Below the pieces are notes generated by a model. That model saw only the letters and a list, made by a program, of their open reading frames with translations, had not been told where the DNA came from and did no database searches. A stretch of DNA of 12,891 bases from Verrucomicrobia bacterium UBA2460. GTDB taxonomy: Bacteria > Verrucomicrobiota > Verrucomicrobiia > Methylacidiphilales > Verrucolacustridaceae. Position 1 is the stretch's first letter. Each line of letters opens with the position of its first letter. The position numbers and the translations under genes were made by a program. Of this stretch, positions 6,955 through 12,891 are shown piece by piece. The stretch covers positions 20,322 through 33,212 of the forward strand of contig DDPU01000041.1 in assembly GCA_002342345.1 (NCBI GenBank). The letters run 5' to 3'.

Positions 6955-7670
6955 GATCGGGGCGAGGTGAAGCGGTGCTCAAATACGGCCGCACATTCGG
7001 CCGCAAAGTTTTCCATTTCCACGATGAAACTGCGCGTCGAAGTGGTCAGGAAATTGTAACCGAACATCGCGGGGATCGCGACAAGCAGGCCCACCACGGT
7101 GGTGATGAGGGCTCCGGAAACGCCCGGGGCCATGGCGGCAAGGCTGGCCTGGCCGGCCTGGGCAATGCCGCTAAACGCATCCATCACGCCCCAGACCGTT
7201 CCGAGCAGGCCGAGGAAGGGGGCGCCACTGACGGCGGTGGCCAGGACAATCAGGTTGGATTCCAGCCGGAGGGATTCCTCGCCAACAGCCCTTTCCATCG
7301 CGGAGCGGACGGAGTTCATCGAGGTTTCCCCGATCGGCCGGGCGGAGGCGATCCGGGAGGAAAGGGTTGAGTCAATGGTCGAAGAGCCGGTGAGGTGGAA
7401 ACAGAGCTCCTTCGCTCCGGCCTGGTAAATCGCGGCCTGAGGAGATTCTCCAAAGGAGCGGCCGGCAAGATACACCTCGAGGGGCTCTGAAGCGGCCCGG
7501 AAAACCTTGAGAAAGCCTCGGGTTGCCCGGCGGGCAGCCCGGAGCTGGTTGAATTTTGCAATGATGACCGACCAGCTGAAGATGGATCCAAGAAGGAGGG
7601 CGAAAAGAACCGCTTTCCCGGCGACCTCGGAATGTTCAAAGGCAAAAAGAATGCCACCGGATGCCAGCAT
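6951..7670 (-). CDS. tolQ: TolQ (MotA/TolQ/ExbB family) proton channel
   Basis: The 239-residue protein has three membrane helices (about 17-38, 139-165 and 183-206) separated by a cytoplasmic loop of about 100 residues, the standard TolQ topology and length. Conserved stretches are APFLGLLGTVWGVMDAF (150-166) and the third-helix motif GVSGALITTVVGLLVAIPA (183-201). TolQ forms the pentameric channel around the TolR helix and couples proton flow to TolA movement during cell constriction and outer-membrane maintenance. It is the first gene of the envelope cluster; the preceding gene on this strand ends 112 bp upstream. No SD sequence is visible before the ATG. The common first gene ybgC is absent. 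Confidence 0.94.
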   Translation of the reverse strand: MLASGGILFAFEHSEVAGKAVLFALLLGSIFSWSVIIAKFNQLRAARRATRGFLKVFRAASEPLEVYLAGRSFGESPQAAIYQAGAKELCFHLTGSSTIDSTLSSRIASARPIGETSMNSVRSAMERAVGEESLRLESNLIVLATAVSGAPFLGLLGTVWGVMDAFSGIAQAGQASLAAMAPGVSGALITTVVGLLVAIPAMFGYNFLTTSTRSFIVEMENFAAECAAVFEHRFTSPRS

Positions 7671-7690
7671 GGGTGGAGGTTACGCGAGCG

Positions 7691-7815
7691 CTTAGGGATC
7701 TCAACCGCTATCCGGGTTCCGCTTGTGAAAAAGAACGGAAAAGCGGCCCAGAGGGGGACCCGGGAAAAATTCCGCAGTGCCCTCAAGGGCCCCAGGAGGA
7801 GCGCAGATCCCTAAG
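7691..7815. repeat. 11-bp inverted repeat flanking the tolQ upstream gap
   Basis: CTTAGGGATCT at 7691-7701 is the exact reverse complement of AGATCCCTAAG at 7805-7815. The left arm lies about 20 nt before the tolQ start. The right arm is inside the last codons of the DUF4239 gene. The 103 nt between them include the whole candidate promoter region of the tol cluster. An 11-bp match could arise by chance in a window of this size; its placement is what makes it worth recording. Confidence 0.4.
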
Positions 7816-8589
7816 AAGGGCATCGGCGGCATCGACGCGGATGAGGCCGAGGCGGGGATATTCCAGATCGAGGATCACGTAGACCGCCAACGTGAAGGTG
7901 AGGACAAAAAGGGAGACGTGGAACCAGCTCCGGCGCGCGGCGGTGGACATCTGGTAGCCGGCCAACAGGGCGGCGATCAGGGAGAGGATGGCCAGCATGA
8001 CGAAGACGATTCGCGGAGGATGGAACTGGGTAACGGCCAGCCGGGTGGTGGTGATATCGATCATGGCGTTGAGGGCGGGAACGAGCTGAATGGCGGCGTA
8101 GGAGGTGCCGGTCTTCTGGGCGGCCTCGACCGAGCGTGTCCAGATTTCGGATTGGAACTGCTGGGTGCGTTCATACTCCTTCAAGGCGGCCTTGACATCC
8201 GGAAGGACGGCGTACGTTTGGATCCGGGAATCGAGGTACTCTTTGAAAAGTACGCGGAGAGTGTCGCAATCCTCAGGGCGGAGAAGATCAAGACGGAGAT
8301 AAGCCGTTCCGATGTGGTTGGTTTCCTCGACAATCAGGTCGCGTCGCCTTTCAAACCGCTCCGCTGCCCCGAAAAAGGTGAATCCGATGAGCAGACCGAG
8401 AAGGGCCAAAATGGGGGCATCAATGATGCCGACAAACTCCTTGATGGAGCCGCGCCCGATCTTTTGATGCCAGCGGCCGATCCGGTAGCCGAACTCCATG
8501 GCAAGCAGCAGGGCGATGGCCACGCCCAGAAAAACGGGGAAAGAGAGAAGGGAGGAGGCGTCAGGATTGAAGAAGGTGACGGCGAGCAT
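7783..8589 (-). CDS. DUF4239 (bestrophin-like domain) membrane protein
   Basis: The 268-residue protein has four predicted membrane helices (about 14-34, 56-74, 194-213 and 222-241) in a 2 + soluble + 2 arrangement. The conserved block after helix 2, LLGLLIGFTFFGAAERFE followed by RRRDLIVEETNHIGTAYLR (about 63-99), is the recognisable DUF4239 core: a membrane segment, then an Arg-rich and Glu/Asn helix. The middle domain (about 100-190) is helical and charged. The family is described as bestrophin-like, which suggests an ion-channel-type fold, but the transported species is unknown. It lies about 47 bp after the MEMO-family gene on the same strand and is followed by the tol cluster, so it may belong to the sod-memo unit. 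Substrate and role cannot be read from the sequence. Confidence 0.8.
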   Translation of the reverse strand: MLAVTFFNPDASSLLSFPVFLGVAIALLLAMEFGYRIGRWHQKIGRGSIKEFVGIIDAPILALLGLLIGFTFFGAAERFERRRDLIVEETNHIGTAYLRLDLLRPEDCDTLRVLFKEYLDSRIQTYAVLPDVKAALKEYERTQQFQSEIWTRSVEAAQKTGTSYAAIQLVPALNAMIDITTTRLAVTQFHPPRIVFVMLAILSLIAALLAGYQMSTAARRSWFHVSLFVLTFTLAVYVILDLEYPRLGLIRVDAADALLRDLRSSWGP

Positions 8590-8636
8590 GGATCAGGAGA
8601 TTAGGATTAAGACGAAGATGAAGGGAAGGGGGAAGC

Positions 8637-9563
8637 CTAGGATTTTGAGGGAATCAGAAGGCCGCGAGTGAAAGAGACGAGGGACTGGTCGGACGGATCG
8701 TGCCACTGGACGGTGGGCTGGATCTCGGCCTTGAGTTTTTGGCCATGAAGGAGGGCGTGGAGGACGCCGACCCCGTCGAAGTAAAAACCGTTGGAGTTGG
8801 AGGAGAGGTGTTGGAAGAAGTCGGACAAAGTGTCCGAAGAGGCGACGCTCCACAGGTGTTTTTCCCAGGAGGCAACCAGCTGGCGGACCTTTTCATCGGC
8901 GTCAAAGGGGTGACGGAAACGGGGTCCGACATGGCAACCGTCGATGCTGGCGACCCAGGCGGTGTCGGGATCGTCGGCCCCGGGAAGGCTGGCGAGCGCC
9001 TTGGCAAAAACAGCCGCGGGATCCGCATCGGACGGTGGACGACCGCTTTCCACGTTCTCCTGCAGGCTGCCGCAGAGAACGGGAAGGATGGTGAAGGAGC
9101 GGCTGGGGAAAAAGAGATCCCGCAGGGCCTGGAGCCAGACGACGACGAACTCAATCGAGTGTTCCCCCTGGAAGGCGCGGGTGTCGCGAACCAGGGGGAA
9201 AGGGCAGCGGGAGGCGAGGCCGGTGTGGAAGGCCTGGTCGGCCTCCACCTCCCCGAGCGGGGTTTTGTAGCCGGCGGGAAGGCAGGAGAACTCGTCGTGG
9301 GAACGGTGTCCGACGCCGAGGATGATGACGCGGGAGGGGAACCAGCCGGCGTCCCGCCACAGGGCGTAGGTTTCCGCGTAAAGGCCTAGGTTCACCCGGA
9401 AATCAATGTGGGGAACGATCGGGCGGCGGATCCCGCCGATCCGCGTCTTGGTGGGGCGGACCTTACGCAGGGCGGTCGCGAAGTGCTTCCTCGCTGCGAC
9501 GGGGTCCGCCGGATAGCAGGCGCCGGCGCAGCGGGCGGTGAGGCGGGCGGGGGCGGAGGTCAG
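8637..9563 (-). CDS. MEMO-family protein (AmmeMemoRadiSam system protein B type)
   Basis: From the CTG at 9563 the product is 308 residues. Family landmarks in order are CYPAD (16-20), IVPHID (49-54), ILGVGHRSH (81-89), YKTPLGEVEAD (99-109), GEHSIEF (133-139) and CHVGPRF (210-216). These place the conserved metal-site-type His residues at H52, H86/H89, H135 and H211. MEMO proteins share the extradiol-dioxygenase fold; the human member binds metal, and the bacterial role is unknown. The start is uncertain. The reading frame leaves the sod gene at its stop (CTGA overlap). No ATG, GTG or TTG occurs until GTG at 9395, which would remove H52. The only earlier ordinary start is a TTG at 9782, deep inside sod. 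Its usual AMMECR1 and radical-SAM partners are not in the window. Confidence 0.8.
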   Translation of the reverse strand: MTSAPARLTARCAGACYPADPVAARKHFATALRKVRPTKTRIGGIRRPIVPHIDFRVNLGLYAETYALWRDAGWFPSRVIILGVGHRSHDEFSCLPAGYKTPLGEVEADQAFHTGLASRCPFPLVRDTRAFQGEHSIEFVVVWLQALRDLFFPSRSFTILPVLCGSLQENVESGRPPSDADPAAVFAKALASLPGADDPDTAWVASIDGCHVGPRFRHPFDADEKVRQLVASWEKHLWSVASSDTLSDFFQHLSSNSNGFYFDGVGVLHALLHGQKLKAEIQPTVQWHDPSDQSLVSFTRGLLIPSKS

Positions 9564-10174
9564 GCCTTCGGCAGGAGAGCCTCGACGGCTTTCCAGTCCA
9601 CGAAGTTGAGGAACTCGTCGATGTAGGCGCCGCGGTTGGTGTAGAAGTCGGCGTAGTAGGCGTGCTCGTAGACATCCAGTCCCAGGATGGGAGTCACGCC
9701 CCAGACGGGGTAGGTGTTCTGGGCGTCGCCGATGTAGTTGAAGAGCTTTTTGGTGCCGTGGTCGAATCCGGTCCAGGCCCAACCGCGGGCGGCGATGCCG
9801 GTGGCCTTGAGGTCTTTTTTGTAGTTGTCGAAGGAGCCGAAGTCCTTGTCGATCTGCTTGGCGATGTTGCCGGCGGGTTTTCCGTCGCCACCGAGGATGG
9901 AGAAGTAGAGCTCGTGGTTCTTGAGGCCGCCGACCGCAAAGGTGAAGTCCACCTTGAGGGCGCGGACGGTGGAGTAGATCTGGTTGGCGACGGCGGGATT
10001 GGCGGGATCGGGCACGCCGAGCTTTTCGATCTCGGCGAGGATGCCGTTGCTCTTGTTGACGTAGCCGGTGTAGAGCTTGAGGTGTTCCTCGTGGGTCTTG
10101 TCGGAAATTTTTCCGGTTTTCCCCTTCACCTTGGCGAGAAGGGCATCCTGTTGGTTGGGGTAGGTGTGGGGCAT
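9560..10174 (-). CDS. Superoxide dismutase, Fe/Mn family
   Basis: The 204-residue enzyme converts superoxide to peroxide and oxygen. The ATG at 10174 is chosen because GGAG lies 7 nt before it; a start 30 nt upstream is open but would begin near the transcription start. Metal ligands are inferred as H31 (EEHLKLYTGYV), H87 (NHELYF), D167 and H171 (DVYEHAYY). The first-ligand region differs from E. coli SodA/SodB: HLKLYTGYV replaces HHTKHHQTYV, with one residue less between the His and the conserved Tyr, and DVWEH is DVYEH. Gly four residues before H87 and Gln at 152 (DAQN) resemble the Mn-type second sphere, so Mn or cambialistic use is more likely than strict Fe. No signal peptide is present, so it is cytoplasmic. 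Its stop overlaps the MEMO frame. Confidence 0.92.
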   Translation of the reverse strand: MPHTYPNQQDALLAKVKGKTGKISDKTHEEHLKLYTGYVNKSNGILAEIEKLGVPDPANPAVANQIYSTVRALKVDFTFAVGGLKNHELYFSILGGDGKPAGNIAKQIDKDFGSFDNYKKDLKATGIAARGWAWTGFDHGTKKLFNYIGDAQNTYPVWGVTPILGLDVYEHAYYADFYTNRGAYIDEFLNFVDWKAVEALLPKA

Positions 10175-10204
10175 GTTAGTTCTCCATTTTGAGGTTAGAC
10201 GCAA

Positions 10205-10232
10205 ATCATAAACTTGGTGCGAGCAGGGTCAA
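10205..10232 (-). promoter_or_regulatory. Sigma-70-like promoter of the sod gene
   Basis: On the minus strand, TTGACC (10227-10232) and TATGAT (10205-10210) each match the -35/-10 consensus at 5 of 6 positions and are 16 bp apart. Transcription would begin near 10198, giving a leader of about 24 nt that contains the GGAG ribosome-binding sequence before the ATG at 10174. This supports sod (and probably memo and DUF4239) being transcribed separately from larC. Confidence 0.65.
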
Positions 10233-10267
10233 ACCTATGGTTCGTTTACGTTTAGGTTTACGTTTAC
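10231..10267. repeat. Tandem GTTTAC hexamers and inverted repeat upstream of the sod promoter
   Basis: Four contiguous hexamers run from 10244 to 10267 on the plus strand: GTTTAC, GTTTAG, GTTTAC and GTTTAC. Overlapping them is an inverted repeat, AAACCTA (10231-10237) with TAGGTTT (10253-10259), 15 nt apart, whose left arm touches the -35 box. The block lies between the larC stop and the sod promoter. It is AT-richer than its surroundings. It could be an upstream operator or activator array, or a simple-sequence slippage tract; no T-run marks a larC terminator. Confidence 0.6.
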
Positions 10268-10274
10268 GGGGGTT

Positions 10275-11483
10275 TTAGATCTTGAGGTTGCTGCGGGCGG
10301 CGGCGGCAATCACGGAGGGGGAGAGACGGGCGGAGGCGGCAAGGCGGCGGCAGTCGTCGTCCTCGGGGTGGATTTGGACAAGTTTGTCCCCGAGATAACC
10401 GAGTTTCACCCGGACAGGGCCGTGGGGGGTTGGGACGGTCTTCTCCTCGCGGCGGAGGGTGCGGCGCTCGACGCGTTCCATGCGCAGGCCGAAGGCGGTG
10501 GTCTCGCGCAGGACGGCGGCGGCCAGTTTCTCGGCGTCGGCCGGAAGGGCGAGGACGGTGAGGAGGTGGCCGGGACGGCCTTTTTTCATGACCAGTGGGG
10601 AGACGGCGGCATCGAGGGCGCCTTCGGCCATCAGCCGGTCGATGGCGTGGGCGAGGTGCTCGCCGGTGATATCGTCGAGATGGGTGCGGATCTCGAAAAT
10701 GGTTTCCGCGGCGTCCGGGGAAACCGGGGAGAGGTGTCCCAGAAAGGCCCGAAGGACGTTGGGCCGGTCGGGCAGATCGCGGCTGCCCAGTCCATAGCCA
10801 ATCGCATCCGCGGCGAAGGCGTCGAGAAGATCGAACTTCTTCACGAAGTGGGCGAGGATGGCGGCGCCGGTGGGGGTGGTGAGTTCGTGGGGCACATCGA
10901 TTTGTCGGATGGGGATGCCCCGGAGGATTTCGGCCGTGGCGGGGGCGGGGAGGGGGAATTTTCCGTGGGCGCACTGGATCGTGCCGGTCCCTTCCACGGG
11001 AACGGTGGCGGTGATCTCGCTGACCCGGAGGTGATGGACGCCGGCGGCGGCGCAGACGAGATCGACGATCGAGTCCACGGCGCCCACCTCGTGGAAGTGG
11101 ACGGTTTCGACAGGGACGCCGTGAAGCTTGGCTTCGGCCCCGGCAACGCGTTGAAACATGGCGAGGGCGGAGTCGCGCACCTCCGGGGCGAGTTTGGATT
11201 TTTTCAGGAGATCACGGATTTCCGCCCAGTTGCGGCCGTGATGATGGTCGTGGTCGTGATGATGATGGTGGTGGTGTCCGTGCTCCTCCACGAGAAAGCG
11301 GGTGCCGGCCAAACCTCCGCGGACGGCGCGTTCGGTCCTCAGGTGAACCTTTTCGGGGAGGAGGAGCGAACTGACGGCTTCCTGAAACAGGCCCAGGGGC
11401 ACGCCCAGATCGAGGAGAGCGGCGCAGAACATGTCCCCGCTGATGCCGGATGGGCAGCCAAGATGAAGGTGGGTCGCTGGCAT
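10275..11483 (-). CDS. larC: Nickel pincer cofactor biosynthesis protein LarC
   Basis: The 402-residue protein belongs to the LarC (DUF111) family, the CTP-dependent nickel insertase that completes the nickel-pincer nucleotide cofactor of lactate racemase and related enzymes. Visible landmarks are GISGDMFCAALLDLG at 13-27, the VHFHEVGAVDSIVDL block after residue 125, HGKFPLPAPAT, HELTTPTGAA, and a C-terminal half with LDDITGEHLAHAIDRLMAEGALD. Residues 68-82 form a His/Asp run with 12 His, typical of metal-handling LarC proteins. It is one continuous frame, unlike Lactobacillus plantarum larC, which is split and joined by a programmed frameshift. No larA, larB or larE is present in the window. 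It starts 74 bp after cysA on the same strand, with no SD visible. Confidence 0.93.
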   Translation of the reverse strand: MPATHLHLGCPSGISGDMFCAALLDLGVPLGLFQEAVSSLLLPEKVHLRTERAVRGGLAGTRFLVEEHGHHHHHHHDHDHHHGRNWAEIRDLLKKSKLAPEVRDSALAMFQRVAGAEAKLHGVPVETVHFHEVGAVDSIVDLVCAAAGVHHLRVSEITATVPVEGTGTIQCAHGKFPLPAPATAEILRGIPIRQIDVPHELTTPTGAAILAHFVKKFDLLDAFAADAIGYGLGSRDLPDRPNVLRAFLGHLSPVSPDAAETIFEIRTHLDDITGEHLAHAIDRLMAEGALDAAVSPLVMKKGRPGHLLTVLALPADAEKLAAAVLRETTAFGLRMERVERRTLRREEKTVPTPHGPVRVKLGYLGDKLVQIHPEDDDCRRLAASARLSPSVIAAAARSNLKI

Positions 11484-11557
11484 TAAACCAAAGGTAGATT
11501 CCCTTTTCTGTCTGCCTATTCCAAAAGGAAGGACCGCCCCACATTCCCGGGAAAGTG
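11484..11557. other. larC-cysA gap with two short palindromes
   Basis: The 74-bp gap contains the perfect palindrome TTCCCGGGAA (11544-11553) just past the cysA stop, and TTCC-AAAA-GGAA (11519-11530). Either could be a small operator or a weak hairpin; neither is followed by a T-run in the direction of transcription. I see no convincing -35/-10 pair for larC. Confidence 0.3.
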
Positions 11558-12307
11558 CTACGATGACGCCTTTTTGGAGTTTGGAAGATCCAAAAAGTCG
11601 GTGACGAAGGCGTTGGCGGGCCGGGCAAGAATCTCCTTGGGGGTGCCGGACTGCTGGATTTTTCCCTGATGCAGGATGGTGACATGATCGGCCAGTTCGA
11701 ACGCTTCCTCCTGGTCGTGGGTGACAAAGATGGTGGTCAGGCCGGTCTGGTCGTGGAACTCACGCAGCCATTTGCGCAGATCCTTGCGGACCTTGGCATC
11801 GAGGGCCCCGAATGGTTCGTCAAGCAGCAGGATTTTGGGTTCCACGGCGAGTGCCCGGGCGAGGGCGATCCGCTGGCGCTGACCTCCGGATAGCTGGGCG
11901 GGGAAGCGTTTCTCCAGTCCCGGCAACTGAACCATTTCGAGCAGAACGGTGATCCTTTTTTGGATTTCCGACTCGGGAGGCCGGGTTTTGCGTGGTCGGA
12001 CGCGGAGGCCAAAGGCGATGTTTTCGGCAACGGTCAGATGGTTGAAGAGGGCGTAGTGCTGGAAGACAAAGCCGGCCCGTCGTTCGTAGGCGCTGGACCA
12101 GGTCACATCCTTGTCGTCAAAGAGCACCTTGCCGTCGTTGGGGTGGGGAAACTCCAGACCGGCGATGATGCGGAGAAGGGTGGTTTTTCCGGAACCGCTG
12201 GGCCCGAGCAGGGCAAGAAGGTCGCCCTGTCTGACTTCCACGGAAACGTCGTTCAGGGCGGGGAACCGTTCGAAGTTTTTGGAGATGTTCTGGACGCGGA
12301 TGTTCAT
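11558..12307 (-). CDS. cysA: Sulfate/thiosulfate ABC importer ATP-binding protein, short form
   Basis: The 249-residue ATPase has all catalytic motifs: Walker A GPSGSGKT (35-42), Q-loop Q83 (VFQHYALF), signature LSGGQRQR (139-146), Walker B ILLLDEP with E164, D-loop GALD and switch His H197 ([12 protein letters not shown]). The pattern [28 protein letters not shown] is characteristic of CysA, and cysW precedes it with an ATGA overlap, so sulfate or thiosulfate is the likely substrate. At 249 residues it stops right after the ATPase domain and lacks the roughly 100-residue C-terminal regulatory (TOBE-like) region of E. coli CysA. A related oxyanion such as molybdate is the main alternative, but the CysW neighbour argues for sulfate. 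Confidence 0.9.
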   Translation of the reverse strand: MNIRVQNISKNFERFPALNDVSVEVRQGDLLALLGPSGSGKTTLLRIIAGLEFPHPNDGKVLFDDKDVTWSSAYERRAGFVFQHYALFNHLTVAENIAFGLRVRPRKTRPPESEIQKRITVLLEMVQLPGLEKRFPAQLSGGQRQRIALARALAVEPKILLLDEPFGALDAKVRKDLRKWLREFHDQTGLTTIFVTHDQEEAFELADHVTILHQGKIQQSGTPKEILARPANAFVTDFLDLPNSKKASS

Positions 12308-12891
12308 GAGGTGGGTTGGGCGGGGTCACGCTGCCGCCGCCGATCCTCCCAGGCCGGCGCGAGGGGGGGGCGGAGCACGGGCTCGCGTTCGAGGTAAAGC
12401 TTTAGAACGAGGGTTATGATGCCGAGCACGGACAGGAGGGAAGCGAGGGCGAAGGCCTCGGCGAAATGATACTCGGCATGGAGGATTTCGATCTGGAGGG
12501 GGATGGTGACGGTTTTATTACGGATGACGCCGGAAACGACGGAGACGGCACCGAACTCCCCCATGGCCCGGGCATTGCAGAGAACCACCCCGTAAAGCAG
12601 GCCGATCCGGATTCTTGGGAGGGTGACCCGCCAGAACACCTGCCAACCACGGGCCCCCAGGGAAACCGCCGCCTCTTCCTCCGCCTGCCCCTGTTGTTCC
12701 ATCAGCGGGATCAGAACGCGGGCGACAAAGGGGAAGGTGACAAAGACGGTCGCGAGGACGAGGCCGGGATAGGCAAAGATGATCTGGATGTTGCGCTCGT
12801 CCAGCCACGCCCCCAGGGGCATCTGGATTCCGAAAATCAGGGTGTAGATCAGGCCCCCGATCACCGGGGAGACCCAGAGGGGTAGTTCAAT
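12304..12891 (-). CDS. cysW: Sulfate ABC importer permease CysW, 5' end outside window
   Basis: The frame is open to the right edge, and the codons at the edge ([16 protein letters not shown]) match the interior of CysW, so 195 C-terminal residues are visible and a GTG at 12864 is not the true start. Several membrane helices are seen, plus the EAA-loop that docks on the ATPase: [38 protein letters not shown] and the [24 protein letters not shown] segment are typical of CysW rather than CysT. The protein forms the inner-membrane channel with CysT and is powered by CysA. Its stop overlaps the cysA ATG (ATGA). The C-terminal tail after the last helix is basic and Pro-rich. The cysT and binding-protein genes probably lie to the right. 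Confidence 0.92.
   Translation of the reverse strand: MELPLWVSPVIGGLIYTLIFGIQMPLGAWLDERNIQIIFAYPGLVLATVFVTFPFVARVLIPLMEQQGQAEEEAAVSLGARGWQVFWRVTLPRIRIGLLYGVVLCNARAMGEFGAVSVVSGVIRNKTVTIPLQIEILHAEYHFAEAFALASLLSVLGIITLVLKLYLEREPVLRPPLAPAWEDRRRQRDPAQPTS

Noticed and set aside
7671..7710. Possible promoter for tolQ: TTGAGA with TAACCT 16 bp later on the minus strand
   Set aside because: The -10 match is only 3 of 6 and would start transcription almost at the ATG; not strong enough to annotate.
7744..7790. Possible intrinsic terminator after the DUF4239 gene (GCCC-TTGA-GGGC with a T-run several bases later)
   Set aside because: The stem is only 4 bp, overlaps the stop codon, and the T-run is about 9 nt away from it.
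9564..9782. N-terminal extension of the MEMO frame inside sod
   Set aside because: The 73 codons are Arg/Leu/His-rich with no MEMO similarity and overlie conserved SOD active-site codons; kept only as a remote alternative start.
10368..11486. Long plus-strand open frame opposite larC
   Set aside because: Gly/Val/Glu-rich antisense translation with no recognisable domain; LarC on the minus strand is unambiguous.
1..12891. CRISPR array, insertion sequence, prophage or integration scar at tRNA-Arg
   Set aside because: No regularly spaced repeats, transposase or integrase motifs, or duplicated tRNA end were seen; the region reads as ordinary chromosome.

Overview
This is a GC-rich bacterial stretch with almost no non-coding space. 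It comes from a diderm organism with an LPS-type outer membrane: it carries a complete tolQ-tolR-tolA-tolB-pal set, an ADP-heptose:LPS heptosyltransferase and MurJ. Weak or absent Shine-Dalgarno sequences, an unusual Fe/Mn superoxide dismutase subfamily, a proline-rich TolA and a small secreted protein with a thrombospondin-3-like calcium loop would fit the PVC group, perhaps Verrucomicrobiota. That placement is a guess from style, not from a marker gene.

Layout. At the left edge two plus-strand genes overlap by ATGA: the C-terminal part of an alpha/beta-hydrolase-fold protein with Cys in the nucleophile elbow, and a 143-residue secreted protein. Everything else is on the minus strand. Read in the direction of transcription (right to left) it runs: cysW (cut by the right edge) and cysA of a sulfate-type importer; larC, a nickel-pincer cofactor gene with a histidine-rich loop; a superoxide dismutase with a recognisable sigma-70-like promoter and an upstream tandem hexamer repeat; a MEMO-family protein whose reading frame meets the sod stop codon and has no ordinary start codon; a four-helix DUF4239 (bestrophin-like) membrane protein; then a seven-gene envelope cluster tolQ-tolR-tolA-tolB-pal-waaF-murJ; and finally tRNA-Arg(TCT).

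How the genes work together. TolQ/TolR form the proton-driven inner-membrane motor, TolA spans the periplasm, and TolB and Pal link the motor to the outer membrane and peptidoglycan. WaaF builds the LPS inner core and MurJ flips lipid II, so one likely transcription unit covers outer-membrane constriction, LPS core assembly and peptidoglycan precursor export. Most junctions there are 4-bp ATGA/GTGA overlaps; the exceptions are tolA-tolB, tolB-pal and pal-waaF, the last of which holds a hairpin just before the waaF start. CysW/CysA import sulfate or thiosulfate.

The least explained part is the sod-memo-DUF4239 segment. The sod and memo frames abut as CTGA, which suggests translational coupling of a superoxide dismutase with a metal-binding-type protein of unknown bacterial function.
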